DNA of 64,000 nucleotides from Catelliglobosispora koreensis DSM 44566 (GCF_000379685.1 NZ_KB903251.1:248001-312000), one strand, 5' to 3'; positions 1 through 8,672 are shown, counted from the stretch's first letter. The notes: a model not told the origin generated them from the sequence alone. Numbers and translations are program-made.

Positions 1-413
1 TACATGTAGAACTTGCTGTTCGACGCGTTCCAGATGACGTGCGGCGAGGACACGTGGCTGACGGAGTAATGCGGCGACCACACCCGGGGAACGATGGGAT
101 TCGCCGCGTACTCAGTGAATTGCCCACCGAGTGAGTTGCCGTAGGCGAGGCAGATGCCGCCGGGGGCGTCGTGGGGAGCGTAGTAGAGGTAGTACCGGCC
201 GAGCGGGCTGCTGATCTTGTCGTACACGCCCCGGACGCACGGGAAGATCAGCTCACCGGTCGGGTTGTAGCGCAGGTTCGCCTTGTTGAACGCGGTCCCG
301 ATGTACTGGTAGTCCGGGAATCCGGCTGGCGCTGACATCGCGGCACTCGCGGGCAGAAGTGCGCCCGCGGTGGCCGCGGCGGTGCCGAGAAGGACGGCTC
401 GGCGATTGATCAT
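1..413 (-). CDS. Secreted protein, possible GH43-like five-bladed propeller (3' end outside window)
   Basis: The reading frame runs off the left edge, so only the first 137 residues are visible. It opens with a Tat-like leader (NRRAVLLG, then an alanine-rich core ending near PASAA), so the protein is exported. The mature part (PDYQYIGTAF, GRYYLYYAPHD, SSPHVIWNAS) has the rhythm of glycoside hydrolase family 43/117-type beta-propellers, where YYLYYA and SSPHV blades recur. That family call is an inference from style, not from a catalytic residue. The ATG is preceded by a good GGGAGG ribosome site. The gene is divergent from the LacI regulator and probably shares its operators, so it may encode the secreted enzyme that feeds the sugar importer. 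Confidence 0.6.
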   Translation of the reverse strand, partial: MINRRAVLLGTAAATAGALLPASAAMSAPAGFPDYQYIGTAFNKANLRYNPTGELIFPCVRGVYDKISSPLGRYYLYYAPHDAPGGICLAYGNSLGGQFTEYAANPIVPRVWSPHYSVSHVSSPHVIWNASNSKFYM

Positions 414-481
414 GGGTTGGGCCTCCCATCTGACTCAAAGTAACCGGAAGTCTGTTGCGCGCTGATGCCCGAGTCAAGGGG

Positions 482-495
482 CTAATACGAATTAG
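482..495. promoter_or_regulatory. LacI-type operator, upstream copy
   Basis: CTAATACGAATTAG has perfect 5-bp arms (CTAAT/ATTAG) around a 4-bp centre. It lies just upstream of the likely -35 box of the LacI gene and between the two divergent genes. A second copy lies 77 bp further on. Paired dyads of this form are typical of LacI-family autoregulation. Confidence 0.65.
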
Positions 496-510
496 TAAAA
501 GGATCTGGGG

Positions 511-539
511 TTGACAAGGCGGCGGACTGTCATCAGGAT
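511..539 (+). promoter_or_regulatory. Candidate promoter of the LacI gene
   Basis: TTGACA (511-516) is followed after 17 bp by CAGGAT (534-539). It sits between the two operator copies. This supports reading the TTG at 511 as part of a -35 box rather than as a start codon. Confidence 0.5.
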
Positions 540-558
540 GTCATCTCACCGGAACAAG

Positions 559-572
559 CTAATGCGCATTAG
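559..572. promoter_or_regulatory. LacI-type operator, downstream copy
   Basis: CTAATGCGCATTAG is a perfect 14-bp palindrome with the same CTAAT/ATTAG arms as the site at 482-495. It falls in the presumed 5' leader, just after the predicted transcription start. Repressor bound here would block initiation or clearance. Confidence 0.7.
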
Positions 573-594
573 TTCTCAAGATTGGACACTGACC

Positions 595-1806
595 GTGACA
601 GGAGCCCGCCGGCGGGTAACCCAGCAGGACATCGCCAAGATGACCGGCGTCAGCCAGGCGACCGTGTCCGTTGTCCTGAATGGACGGTCCGACTCGGAGG
701 TGAAAATCGCCCCCGAGACAAGGGAAAAGGTCCTGCGGGCGATCGCCGAGACCGGCTACGTGGCCGATCCGGTGGCGCGCCGCTTGGCGGCCCGTCATAA
801 CAAGATCATTGGCGTGTTCACGTACGAGCCGGTGTTCCCGTCAGCCAATAGCGACTTCTACCACCCGTTCCTCGTCGGCATCGAGCAGCGGGCCGAGTCC
901 CTCGGCTGTGATCTGCTGCTGCTAACGAGCTCGCCGGTGGTCGAGGGACGGCGGCGCATCTTCCACCAGGACAACCGCATCCGGCTCGCCGACGGCTGTG
1001 TCCTGTTAGGACGATCGCTGGATCGTGATGAGCTGACCCGGCTCGTGGCCGACGGACTGCCGTTCGTGTCGATCGGCCGCCGTGACGCCGCCGGGGGGCC
1101 GGTGCCCTACGTGGGCGCGGCCTACGGCCCGGCAGTGGCGTCCCTGGTGGCCAGGGCCGTCTCGCTCGGCCACACGAAGCTCGCCTATCTCGGCGCCGGA
1201 GCGGGGCCTGAATCCTGGGCGGACCGTTACGCCGGCTTTACGGCGGCGGTCGAAACGGCCGGCGTGACCGGGAGCCGGTTCGCGCTCGACGGCACGGCAA
1301 CACCTTCCGGCGGCTCCGCACGGGCCGGCACAGGACACGCGGCGGTTACGGGAGGCGCGGCGGGCGCGGGAAACGCGCCGGTCACGGTGGCGGTCACGGG
1401 AAACGCGGCGGTTACGGGAGGCACGGCGGGCGTGGGAAACGCTTCGGGTGCGGGAAACGTGGCCAGTGTGGGAGGCACGGCGGGTGCGGGGGTGTCGGCG
1501 GTCTTGGAAGCCGTTGTGGCGCAGGGGATTACGGCGGTGTTCGCTGAAGAGCACGCTGACGGGGTCGCGCTGTGGCTGGCGGCTGAAGCTGCCGGGATCG
1601 AACTGTCCGTCGCGACACTCGGGGAGCCGACGCGAGACGCCCCACCGTCGCGAGTGGAGTTTTCCGGGCTGCGCATCCCGCGCCAGGACATGGGCGCACA
1701 AGCGGTGGAGGTGCTCACCGCACTGATCGAAGGAACCCGCACCGAGATTCAGCGGCTGCTGCCGTGCGATGTCGTGACGGGCGAAACACTGAAGGAGAGG
1801 GCTTAA
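595..1806 (+). CDS. LacI-family transcriptional regulator with low-complexity insert
   Basis: The 403-residue protein has an N-terminal LacI helix-turn-helix (VTQQDIAKMTGVSQATVSVVL) and hinge helix, followed by a periplasmic-binding-protein-like effector domain. I chose the GTG at 595 because the frame's earlier codons overlap a promoter and an operator, and because homologues start just before the HTH. The effector domain carries an unusual Gly/Ala/Thr/Val-rich insert of about 65 residues (roughly residues 236-301) before the AVLEAVVAQG helix. Residues on both sides look normal, so the gene seems intact. It probably represses the divergent secreted gene and the downstream importer operon, with a sugar as inducer. 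Confidence 0.88.
   Translation: MTGARRRVTQQDIAKMTGVSQATVSVVLNGRSDSEVKIAPETREKVLRAIAETGYVADPVARRLAARHNKIIGVFTYEPVFPSANSDFYHPFLVGIEQRAESLGCDLLLLTSSPVVEGRRRIFHQDNRIRLADGCVLLGRSLDRDELTRLVADGLPFVSIGRRDAAGGPVPYVGAAYGPAVASLVARAVSLGHTKLAYLGAGAGPESWADRYAGFTAAVETAGVTGSRFALDGTATPSGGSARAGTGHAAVTGGAAGAGNAPVTVAVTGNAAVTGGTAGVGNASGAGNVASVGGTAGAGVSAVLEAVVAQGITAVFAEEHADGVALWLAAEAAGIELSVATLGEPTRDAPPSRVEFSGLRIPRQDMGAQAVEVLTALIEGTRTEIQRLLPCDVVTGETLKERA
1336..1497 (+). repeat. Degenerate 42-bp tandem repeats inside the LacI gene
   Basis: Three in-frame copies encode variants of a 14-residue unit. Copy one is HAAVTGGAAGAGNA (1336-1377), copy two is NAAVTGGTAGVGNA (1402-1443), and copy three is NVASVGGTAGAGVS (1456-1497). 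Spacers are 24 and 12 bp. Copies one and two are nearly identical in DNA, which suggests recent duplication. Confidence 0.8.
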
Positions 1807-1808
1807 GC

Positions 1809-3368
1809 GTGCAGACCGAGATCCTGGTGACGGGGGGCGGATTGGGTGGCGTGGCCGCCGCCTTGGCCGCTCTGCGGGCGGGGCGCCGCGTTGTGCTCAC
1901 GGAGGAGTACGACTGGCTCGGCGGTCAGCTCACCAGCCAGGCCGTGCCACCCGACGAGCACAGCTGGGTCGAACAGTTTGGCATCACGGCAAGCTACCGC
2001 GCTTTGCGTGACGGCATCCGTGATTACTACCGCCGCTATTATCCGCTGACCGATGAGGCGAGGGCTTGGCGTGAGCTGAACCCGGGCGGCGGTCACGTGA
2101 GCCGGCTGTGTCACGAGCCACGGGTCGCGCTTGCCATCATCGAGGCGATGCTCGCCCCCTATCGCGGCTCCGGCCAGCTAACGGTGTTGCAGCCGTGCAG
2201 GCCCGTCAGCGCGACGACAGACGGCGACCGGGTCACGAGCGTGACTTTCGACAACGGCATCACGGTCGAAGCTCTGTATACCTTGGACGCCACTGAGACA
2301 GGCGAGCTGCTGCCACTCACCGGCACCGAATATGTCACCGGATTCGAGTCCCAGTTCGAGACCGGCGAACCAAGCGCGCCATCGCAGGCACAGCCGATGA
2401 ATATGCAAGCCGTCTCGGTCTGTTTCGCCGTCGATCACGTCGACGGCGACCACACCATCGACAAGCCTGCCGCCTATGACTTCTGGCGTGATTACCAGCC
2501 CGCGTTCTGGGGCGACAAGATGCTGTCCTTCGTCTCGCCAGACCCACGGACGCTGGGCACCTCCGTCAGATCGTTCACCCCCAACCCCGATGACGACCCG
2601 TTGAGCGTTGTCGCCGATCAGCGACTGAGCCCCGGCGACGGGAACCTGTGGACGTTCCGCCGGATCGCGGCACGCAAACTGTTCCGCGAAGGCGCCTATG
2701 AGAGCGACATCTGCCTGGTGAACTGGCCGATGATCGACTACTTCGAGAGCCCTGTTATCGACGTGCCTGACGCTAATGAGCACCTGGCGAAAGCACGTGA
2801 CCTGAGCCGGTCGGTTCTTTACTGGCTGCAAACAGAGGCTGGGTTCAAAGGATTGCGCCTGCGCGGTGACGTCACCGGCAGCGCGGACGGGCTAGCTCAA
2901 GCGCCCTACATCCGCGAGTCAAGAAGGATCAAAGCCGAATACACCGTCGTGGAACAGGATCTGTCCCTGGCGGTGCGAGGCGACAAGGGTGCGGTGTCCT
3001 ATCCGGACTCTGTCGGCGTGGGCATGTACCGGATAGACCTGCATCCGTCCACCGGCGGCGACAACTATATCGATGTCGCCTCCTGCCCCTTCGAAATCCC
3101 GTTGGGGGCGCTTATCCCGCGCCGTATGGAGAATCTCCTGCCGGCCGGTAAGAACATCGGCACCACTCACATCACCAACGGTTCCTACCGGCTGCACCCG
3201 GTCGAGTGGAATGTTGGCGAAGCCGCGGGGGCACTAGCCGCGTTCTGCTTGTCCCACAAGACAACGCCGCGTGCGGTCCGTAACTCGCCTGGTTTGCTCA
3301 GCGACTATCAGGCGCACCTAACGAGGGCAGGCATTGAGCTGCGCTGGCCCGACATTTCCGGTTACTAA
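1809..3368 (+). CDS. FAD-dependent oxidoreductase (FAD_oxidored / xanthan-lyase-annotated family)
   Basis: This 519-residue protein begins with a Rossmann FAD-binding fold (TGGGLGGVAAALAALRAG, then the acidic VVLTEE strand end). It continues with the long all-round alignment typical of the pfam12831 FAD_oxidored family, often annotated by habit as xanthan lyase. The last 90 residues hold the second FAD contact (LLPAGKNIGTTHITNGSYRLHPVEWNVGEAAG). The GTG start follows AAGGAGAGG and lies 2 nt after the LacI stop. Members of this family are common in actinobacterial sugar loci and probably oxidise a sugar or sugar acid, but the substrate is unknown. No signal peptide is present, so it acts in the cytoplasm. 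Confidence 0.8.
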   Translation: MQTEILVTGGGLGGVAAALAALRAGRRVVLTEEYDWLGGQLTSQAVPPDEHSWVEQFGITASYRALRDGIRDYYRRYYPLTDEARAWRELNPGGGHVSRLCHEPRVALAIIEAMLAPYRGSGQLTVLQPCRPVSATTDGDRVTSVTFDNGITVEALYTLDATETGELLPLTGTEYVTGFESQFETGEPSAPSQAQPMNMQAVSVCFAVDHVDGDHTIDKPAAYDFWRDYQPAFWGDKMLSFVSPDPRTLGTSVRSFTPNPDDDPLSVVADQRLSPGDGNLWTFRRIAARKLFREGAYESDICLVNWPMIDYFESPVIDVPDANEHLAKARDLSRSVLYWLQTEAGFKGLRLRGDVTGSADGLAQAPYIRESRRIKAEYTVVEQDLSLAVRGDKGAVSYPDSVGVGMYRIDLHPSTGGDNYIDVASCPFEIPLGALIPRRMENLLPAGKNIGTTHITNGSYRLHPVEWNVGEAAGALAAFCLSHKTTPRAVRNSPGLLSDYQAHLTRAGIELRWPDISGY

Positions 3369-3381
3369 AGTGGAGTCATAC

Positions 3382-4629
3382 ATGAGGAAGCTAGCCCTGG
3401 CTTGCGCGGCCGCTTTAGCCTTAACGGCTTGTGGCACGAACACTCCGGCCGCGGAAAGCACCGGCCCGGTGTCCCTGCGGATGACCGTCTGGACGTCCAA
3501 CGAAGCACATTTGAAGCTCTTCAACGACATTGCCGCCGCCTACAAAGCCAAGAATCCACGCGTCACCGAGGTCAAGTTCGACCCGATCCCGTTCGAGAGC
3601 TACACCACCACGCTCACGACGCAGATCGCGGGCGGCAACGGCCCAGACCTAGCCTGGATTCTGGAGAACGCGGCACCTGACTTCGTCAGCTCCGGCGCAC
3701 TGGTGGCTTTGGACGGTTACGACACCAGCGACCTGAGCCCGGCGGCCACAAAGCTGTGGCAGCAAAACGGCAAGCTCATCGCCTACCCGTTCTCGACCTC
3801 ACCGTTCGGCGTGTTCGTGAACACCGACCTGCTCAAGGCGGCGGGACAGCCGTTGCCGGATGACCTTATCGCCCAAGGCAAGTGGAGCTGGGACAACGTC
3901 ATCGCTTCGGCAGCCGCGGTCAATGCCGAGACGGGCAAGGCCGGCATCGTGGTGCGCGACTTCGACTACAAGTCGTGGGACAACCTGTCGACGGTGTGGC
4001 AGGGCTGGGGCGCGCAGGCCTGGAGCGAGGACGGCAAGACCTGTGGCTTCAACCAGCAGCCGATGGTGGACGCGATGACGTTCCTGCACAAGGGAATCTT
4101 CATCGAAAAGGCGTTTCCCGGCCCGGGCACGACCGCCGACTTCTTCGCCGGTGAGGCGGGGATGACGATCACTCAGATCTCACGGGCGTCGTTGTTGAAA
4201 GACGGCAAGTTCGGCTGGGACCTGGTGCCGCTGCCAAGTGGCCCGAAGGGCAAGTATTCCGTGATCGGGCAGGCAGGCCTGGGCGCGCTGAAGAAGGGCA
4301 AGAACCCCAGCGTCGCCGCTGACTTCCTTTCCTTCTTCACCAACGCGGAGAACTCCGCCAAACTGGCCGCCTACTTCCCGCCGCCGCGCAAGTCGCAGCT
4401 GACCGCTGACACCCTGGCGAAGACCAACCCGTTGCTCAAGCCAGACCAGCTGCAGTCGGTCGTGGTTGACGGCATCTCCACGGGCGTTGTCAAGCCAAGC
4501 CACAAGGGACAGGCCGAGATCGCGCAAGCCGTGCGATCGGCGCTTGACCCGCTGTGGAAGCCGGACGCCAACGTCAAGGCCGTGCTCGATGGCGTGTGCG
4601 GTTCCATCAACCCACTGCTGGCCAAGTGA
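3382..4629 (+). CDS. ABC transporter sugar-binding lipoprotein
   Basis: A 415-residue extracytoplasmic solute-binding protein (SBP_bac_1 type). It has a lipoprotein signal peptide with lipobox LTAC, so Cys becomes lipidated and anchors it outside the membrane. The mature part has the usual GPVSLRMTVWTSN first strand, the GGNGPDLAWI motif and a C-terminal cysteine pair region. The ATG at 3382 gives the proper signal peptide. It is followed by two permease genes with a 4-nt overlap, so it supplies ligand to that importer. Confidence 0.92.
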   Translation: MRKLALACAAALALTACGTNTPAAESTGPVSLRMTVWTSNEAHLKLFNDIAAAYKAKNPRVTEVKFDPIPFESYTTTLTTQIAGGNGPDLAWILENAAPDFVSSGALVALDGYDTSDLSPAATKLWQQNGKLIAYPFSTSPFGVFVNTDLLKAAGQPLPDDLIAQGKWSWDNVIASAAAVNAETGKAGIVVRDFDYKSWDNLSTVWQGWGAQAWSEDGKTCGFNQQPMVDAMTFLHKGIFIEKAFPGPGTTADFFAGEAGMTITQISRASLLKDGKFGWDLVPLPSGPKGKYSVIGQAGLGALKKGKNPSVAADFLSFFTNAENSAKLAAYFPPPRKSQLTADTLAKTNPLLKPDQLQSVVVDGISTGVVKPSHKGQAEIAQAVRSALDPLWKPDANVKAVLDGVCGSINPLLAK

Positions 4630-5519
4630 ACCAGCGTTTCTGGACAGGACGCCGGCGGGACAACCTCGCCGGCTACCTGTTCATCGCTCCACAGCTGGCG
4701 GGCTCGATCCTGTTCGTCTTCGTGCCGCTGGCACTGGTCGTCTGGTACAGCCTGCACGAGTGGAACGTGCTCGCCGGGACGTTTGAGTTCACGGGCGGCG
4801 CTAACTATGAGCAGTTGGCCAGCGATCCACGGCTGCCCGGAGTGCTTGCGGCGACAGGGCTTTTCTCGGCCGGGCTGGTCGTGCTCAACCTGACACTGGC
4901 GCTCCTGCTGGCTGTGCTGCTGAACCAGAAGTTGCGTGGCACCATCTTCTTCCGCACCGTTTTCTTCTCACCGGTCGTCGTCTCGCTGGTGGCCTGGACG
5001 ATCGTGTGGGGATTCCTGTTGCAGGACAACGGCGGCATCAACGGTGTGCTGTCGTGGCTGGGGATCGCCGGGCCGAACTGGCTGCGCGGTGAGGGCACGG
5101 CCATGATCTCCGTGATCGTGGTGCAGGTGGTCAAAAACGTCGGGCTCAACATGATTCTGTTCCTTGCGGCGTTGCAAGGTGTGCCCGCCAACCTTTACGA
5201 GGCGGCGCGCATGGACGGTGCCTCACGGTGGCGCCAGTTCCGCAGCATCACTGTCCCGATGATCAGCCCGACGATTCTGCTCACGTCCATCATCACGGTC
5301 GTCGGATCGTTGCAAGTGTTCGCCCAGATCGCTGTGCTGACCCAGGGTGGACCGGGCACGTCAACGACGGTGCTCGTTTACTACCTGTATCAGCAGGCGT
5401 TCCAGTTCCACCACTTCGGTTATGGCGCAACGCTTTCCGTGCTGCTGTTCGCCATCGTGCTCACGCTGACCGTGGTGCAGTGGCAAATGCGCAAGAGGTG
5501 GGTGTTCCATGAGTCTTAG
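4626..5519 (+). CDS. ABC sugar permease, MalF/LacF type
   Basis: A 297-residue inner-membrane protein with six hydrophobic segments. It carries the EAA motif (NLYEAARMDGASRWRQF) that docks the ATPase subunit. I start it at the GTG overlapping the preceding TGA (GTGA), because earlier codons lie within the binding-protein gene and have no membrane character. It pairs with the next permease to form the channel. No ATPase gene is present here, so a shared MsmK-like ATPase encoded elsewhere is likely. Confidence 0.92.
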   Translation: MNQRFWTGRRRDNLAGYLFIAPQLAGSILFVFVPLALVVWYSLHEWNVLAGTFEFTGGANYEQLASDPRLPGVLAATGLFSAGLVVLNLTLALLLAVLLNQKLRGTIFFRTVFFSPVVVSLVAWTIVWGFLLQDNGGINGVLSWLGIAGPNWLRGEGTAMISVIVVQVVKNVGLNMILFLAALQGVPANLYEAARMDGASRWRQFRSITVPMISPTILLTSIITVVGSLQVFAQIAVLTQGGPGTSTTVLVYYLYQQAFQFHHFGYGATLSVLLFAIVLTLTVVQWQMRKRWVFHES

Positions 5520-6339
5520 AGCTAAGACAGCGATGTATGGGCTGTTGTGCGTGCTGGCGATCCCTTTCATCTTCCCGACTTGGTGGATGGTGACGTCGTC
5601 GGTGAAGCCGGTTAGCGACATCTTCGCCTTCCCGCCTTCGATCATTCCCTCGGCGATCAGCTTCGACGCGTACAGGGATGTCTTTACGCTGCAACCGTTC
5701 GCGCAGCAGTACTGGAACAGTATGTATATCGCCATCGTCGTGACGATCGGAACATTGTGTGTCGCGTCGATGGCGGGCTACGCGTTCGCTCGCATTAAGT
5801 TTCCGGGCGCTAACGCTCTGTTCCTGGTTATCCTCACGGGACTGCTCATTCCGAGCGAGGTGACGATCGTCCCGCTGTTTCAGATGTTCAACAGCTGGGG
5901 CCTCATTGACACCCATTGGCCCTTGATCTGGGTACCCATCTTCGGCGCGCCAAGCGTGCTAGCCACCTTCATCATGCGCCAGTTCTTTCTCGCTCTGCCC
6001 AACGAGCTTGAAGAAGCGGCTCGCATGGACGGGCTGGGACGGTTCGCCATGTTCCGCCAGATCGCCCTGCCGCTGGCGCGGCCGGCTCTTGGCGCCGTCG
6101 CCATCTTCACCTTCTTGCACAGCTGGAACCTTTACCTGGAGCCGATTGTCTTCCTGTCCTCTTCGGAGAAATTCACGTTGCCGCAAGCGCTAACCCAGTT
6201 CGTGGACGCCTATGGCGGGCCGATGTGGAACATCCAGCTCTCCGCTGCCTCCTTGACGGCGATACCCGTGCTGGTAGTTTTCGTTATCGCGCAACGTCAG
6301 TTCATCGAAGGCCTGGCACATACGGGCCTGAAGGGATAG
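5509..6339 (+). CDS. ABC sugar permease, MalG type
   Basis: A 276-residue partner permease with six membrane spans and the EAA loop (NELEEAARMDGLGRFAMF). It overlaps the preceding permease by 11 nt, which implies translational coupling. Together they make the heterodimeric channel for the solute delivered by the upstream lipoprotein. Confidence 0.92.
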   Translation: MSLRAKTAMYGLLCVLAIPFIFPTWWMVTSSVKPVSDIFAFPPSIIPSAISFDAYRDVFTLQPFAQQYWNSMYIAIVVTIGTLCVASMAGYAFARIKFPGANALFLVILTGLLIPSEVTIVPLFQMFNSWGLIDTHWPLIWVPIFGAPSVLATFIMRQFFLALPNELEEAARMDGLGRFAMFRQIALPLARPALGAVAIFTFLHSWNLYLEPIVFLSSSEKFTLPQALTQFVDAYGGPMWNIQLSAASLTAIPVLVVFVIAQRQFIEGLAHTGLKG

Positions 6340-6344
6340 TGCAG

Positions 6345-7295
6345 ATGCCCCTCGCCGAAACCAGCCCCGAGAAGTATCAGCCGAACCTGACCCGCCCTGA
6401 CGATTTCGATAGCTTCTGGGCAACGACGCTCGCCGAAGCACGGTCGTTCGACCTGGACCCGGTGTTTGAACCGGTCTGGCAGCGAGCGATCGCCGTGCAC
6501 GACGTCACGTTCAGCGGCTATGGCGGGCAGCGCATCAAGGCCTGGCTGGCCGTGCCACACGGCGCGGTCGACCGGCTGCCGTGTGTGGTGGAGTTCCCGG
6601 GTTATGGCGGCGGGCGAGGGTTGCCTCACGAATGTCTTTTGTACGCGGCAGCCGGGTACGCCCACCTGTTTGTTGATATCCGCGGGCAGGGCAGCGGATG
6701 GCGGGCTGGAGACACCCCGGACCTGGGAAATGACGGCGACCCGCAGCATCCCGGTTTCATGACCCGCGGCATCCAATCACCGGAGACTTATTACTACCGG
6801 CGTGTGATCACGGATGCGGTGCGGGCGGTTGAGGCCGCGCGCGCTCATCCGCTCGTGGACGAATCCCGGGTGGCCGTCACGGGTATCAGCCAGGGCGGCG
6901 GGCTGACGCTCGCGGCGGCGGCGCTCTCCGGTGACGTCGTCGCTGCCGCTTCCGACGTGCCCTTCCTGTGCGACTTCCGCCGCGGTGCGGAGATCTCGCT
7001 CGCCGGGCCGTACCCGGAGATCGTGGCCTATCTGAAAGTGCACCGTGGCCGTACGAAGCAGGTGTTCGACACGCTGTCCTATTTCGACGGTGTGCACTTC
7101 GCGGCCATGGCGAGCGCGCCCGCGTTGTTTAGCGTGGCGTTGATGGACACTACGTGCCCACCGTCGACCGTCTACGCGGCTTACAACGCCTACCGTGGCC
7201 CGAAAAGTATCGAAAGCTACGCGTTCAACGGGCACGAAGGCGGAGAAGCTGTGCACGCCGCGTCGAGGCTAGCTTTCTTCGACTCGGAGTTTTAA
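6345..7295 (+). CDS. Acetyl xylan esterase / cephalosporin-C deacetylase family (AXE1)
   Basis: A 316-residue carbohydrate esterase family 7-like enzyme. The nucleophile elbow is GISQGGG (Ser182). The N-terminal DFDSFW region, the GYGGGRG oxyanion segment and the RGQG motif (DIRGQGSGW) are all typical, and the acid and base lie in MDTTCPPS and NGHEGG near the C-terminus. It lacks a signal peptide, so it probably deacetylates imported oligosaccharides in the cytoplasm. It starts 5 nt after the permease stop and closes the LacI-controlled operon. The presence of a deacetylase suggests that the imported substrate is acetylated. Confidence 0.9.
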   Translation: MPLAETSPEKYQPNLTRPDDFDSFWATTLAEARSFDLDPVFEPVWQRAIAVHDVTFSGYGGQRIKAWLAVPHGAVDRLPCVVEFPGYGGGRGLPHECLLYAAAGYAHLFVDIRGQGSGWRAGDTPDLGNDGDPQHPGFMTRGIQSPETYYYRRVITDAVRAVEAARAHPLVDESRVAVTGISQGGGLTLAAAALSGDVVAAASDVPFLCDFRRGAEISLAGPYPEIVAYLKVHRGRTKQVFDTLSYFDGVHFAAMASAPALFSVALMDTTCPPSTVYAAYNAYRGPKSIESYAFNGHEGGEAVHAASRLAFFDSEF

Positions 7296-7310
7296 GTACG
7301 ACGGACACCG

Positions 7311-7338
7311 TGTGCGATTGCAATTTGCATATTGCACA
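7311..7338. promoter_or_regulatory. AT-rich inverted repeat before the Roadblock operon
   Basis: TGTGCGAT (7311-7318) pairs with ATTGCACA (7331-7338), 7 of 8 bases, across a 12-bp AT-rich centre. It lies in the only sizeable gap between the esterase gene and the Roadblock operon. It could be an operator, or a weak terminator of the upstream operon. Confidence 0.4.
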
Positions 7339-7398
7339 TAGCGTGCGGCGGAAACTACAGGCAGTTGCCCTAGCTGCTCAGTTGTTTCCCCGGAGGCT

Positions 7399-7764
7399 GT
7401 GGTGATCAGTGTCGATGGATGTCTCCAGCGATCGATGGCGCTCAACGGCGCGCTCGGAGCCAGTGTCATCGATTTCACGACCGGGTCGATGCTCGCGGCG
7501 GAAGGATTCGTGCCCGCGGAGCGGCCATTGGGCGCGGAGATCTCCGTGCTCACCCAGGCGGCGATGCGCGCGGCGGCACTGTCCGCGCAGGGGAAGCCGC
7601 AGCAGGTGGACGACGTCGTCATAACGACCACAGACGCCTACTTCTTGTTGCGGCCGACGACACAGTCCCACTTGCTCTATGTCTGCCTCGACCGCGCTAC
7701 GGGCAACCTGGCTGTTGCCCAGCGCCTGGTTCGTGAGATCGCCGCCGATCTGACCGCACGCTGA
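7399..7764 (+). CDS. Roadblock/LC7-like protein 1
   Basis: A small 121-residue protein whose pattern (ALGASVIDFTTGSMLAA, DDVVITTTDAYFLLRP, LLYVCLDRATGNLAVAQ) matches the alpha-beta Roadblock/LC7 fold. In bacteria, such proteins act as partners or GTPase-activating proteins of MglA-like small GTPases. Tandem GTG codons at 7399 and 7402 both follow CGGAGG, so the exact start is uncertain by one codon. The gene is separated by 2 nt from the next and forms an operon with three others. No GTPase gene is nearby. Confidence 0.7.
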   Translation: MVISVDGCLQRSMALNGALGASVIDFTTGSMLAAEGFVPAERPLGAEISVLTQAAMRAAALSAQGKPQQVDDVVITTTDAYFLLRPTTQSHLLYVCLDRATGNLAVAQRLVREIAADLTAR

Positions 7765-7766
7765 GC

Positions 7767-8672
7767 ATGTTGCTTCGCGAGGTTCTGGAACCCTGGTGCG
7801 CGGCCGGAGTGAGCGGGGTGCTGCGGGTGCCGTTCCCGCCCGGCGGAGCCGTCTATGTGCACGACGGCAAGCTGGAATACGCGGAGTGCCCGCTGGCCGG
7901 TGGGGTCAAGCGTCTGCTCACGAGACCTGGCCGGCTCAAACTCGGCACCTGGCGGCAGGCTGTCGCGGCCGGGCGGGAGACCTCGCAAGTGGGCCAGCAA
8001 CTCGTGGACACCGGTCACCTGACCCGCTTTGAGCTTGAGGCGACGGTCCTAACCGCTGTCTTCGACGCGGCCTTCTTCCTGTTCGACCTGACGGAGACCC
8101 GAGGTTTCGAGCCCGGGACGCGCAGCTATCTCGGGCACAGCCACGCCCTCGACGTCGCGGTCGTGGGCCATGAAGTTGACCGCCGCAAACGACTGCTCGC
8201 CGACGCGTGGCCGGACCCGGCCGTGGACACGATGGCCGTGCGGCCTTGCAAGCGGCTCAACGGCCACAGCGTCGCGCTGACCGCTCTGCAGTGGGAAATC
8301 CTGTCCCATTCGGACAGTCAGCGCACGGCTGTCGATCTGGCTCGGGTCTTGGGCCGGGACACCTACAGCGTCTTGCTGGAGGTTCGGCGCATGATCCGGG
8401 CCGGGCTGGTTGAACCCGGAGCTCCCGGAACCTCATCAGCGAACCGCGCCTTTGCCGTCTGGCGGCGGCGGGAACCGGTCAGCAGCCCAAGGCAGGAACG
8501 CGGAACGCCTGCGGCAAAGCCTGTTTCACAAGAGCCGGCCCTGTCCGGTGTACGCATTCCTTTACCGCGCCGGGAACCGTCGCGAAACGGTGTCGCCGCC
8601 CAGGGACCCGTGACGCCTCCGGTTTCCGAAGAGGTGCTGACCCGGTTGCTCGCCGGGCTGGGGGCGTGGTGA
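7767..8672 (+). CDS. DUF4388-like regulatory protein
   Basis: A 301-residue cytoplasmic protein. Residues 1-110 resemble the DUF4388/PatA N-terminal module (GVSGVLRVPFPPGGAVYVHDG followed by a helical part), which is found in bacterial signalling proteins next to small GTPases and Roadblock proteins. Residues about 170-210 look like a winged helix (ALQWEILSHSDSQRTAVDL, then VLLEVRRMIRAGLVEPG). The last 80 residues are Pro/Arg-rich and probably disordered. It is likely a regulator or scaffold in the Roadblock set. The domain call is from pattern memory and is moderate. Confidence 0.55.
   Translation: MLLREVLEPWCAAGVSGVLRVPFPPGGAVYVHDGKLEYAECPLAGGVKRLLTRPGRLKLGTWRQAVAAGRETSQVGQQLVDTGHLTRFELEATVLTAVFDAAFFLFDLTETRGFEPGTRSYLGHSHALDVAVVGHEVDRRKRLLADAWPDPAVDTMAVRPCKRLNGHSVALTALQWEILSHSDSQRTAVDLARVLGRDTYSVLLEVRRMIRAGLVEPGAPGTSSANRAFAVWRRREPVSSPRQERGTPAAKPVSQEPALSGVRIPLPRREPSRNGVAAQGPVTPPVSEEVLTRLLAGLGAW

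Noticed and set aside
511-594. TTG start for the first LacI gene, adding 28 residues
   Set aside because: The TTG is part of a -35-like TTGACA box, and the added segment spans a promoter and an operator. The HTH begins properly after the GTG at 595.
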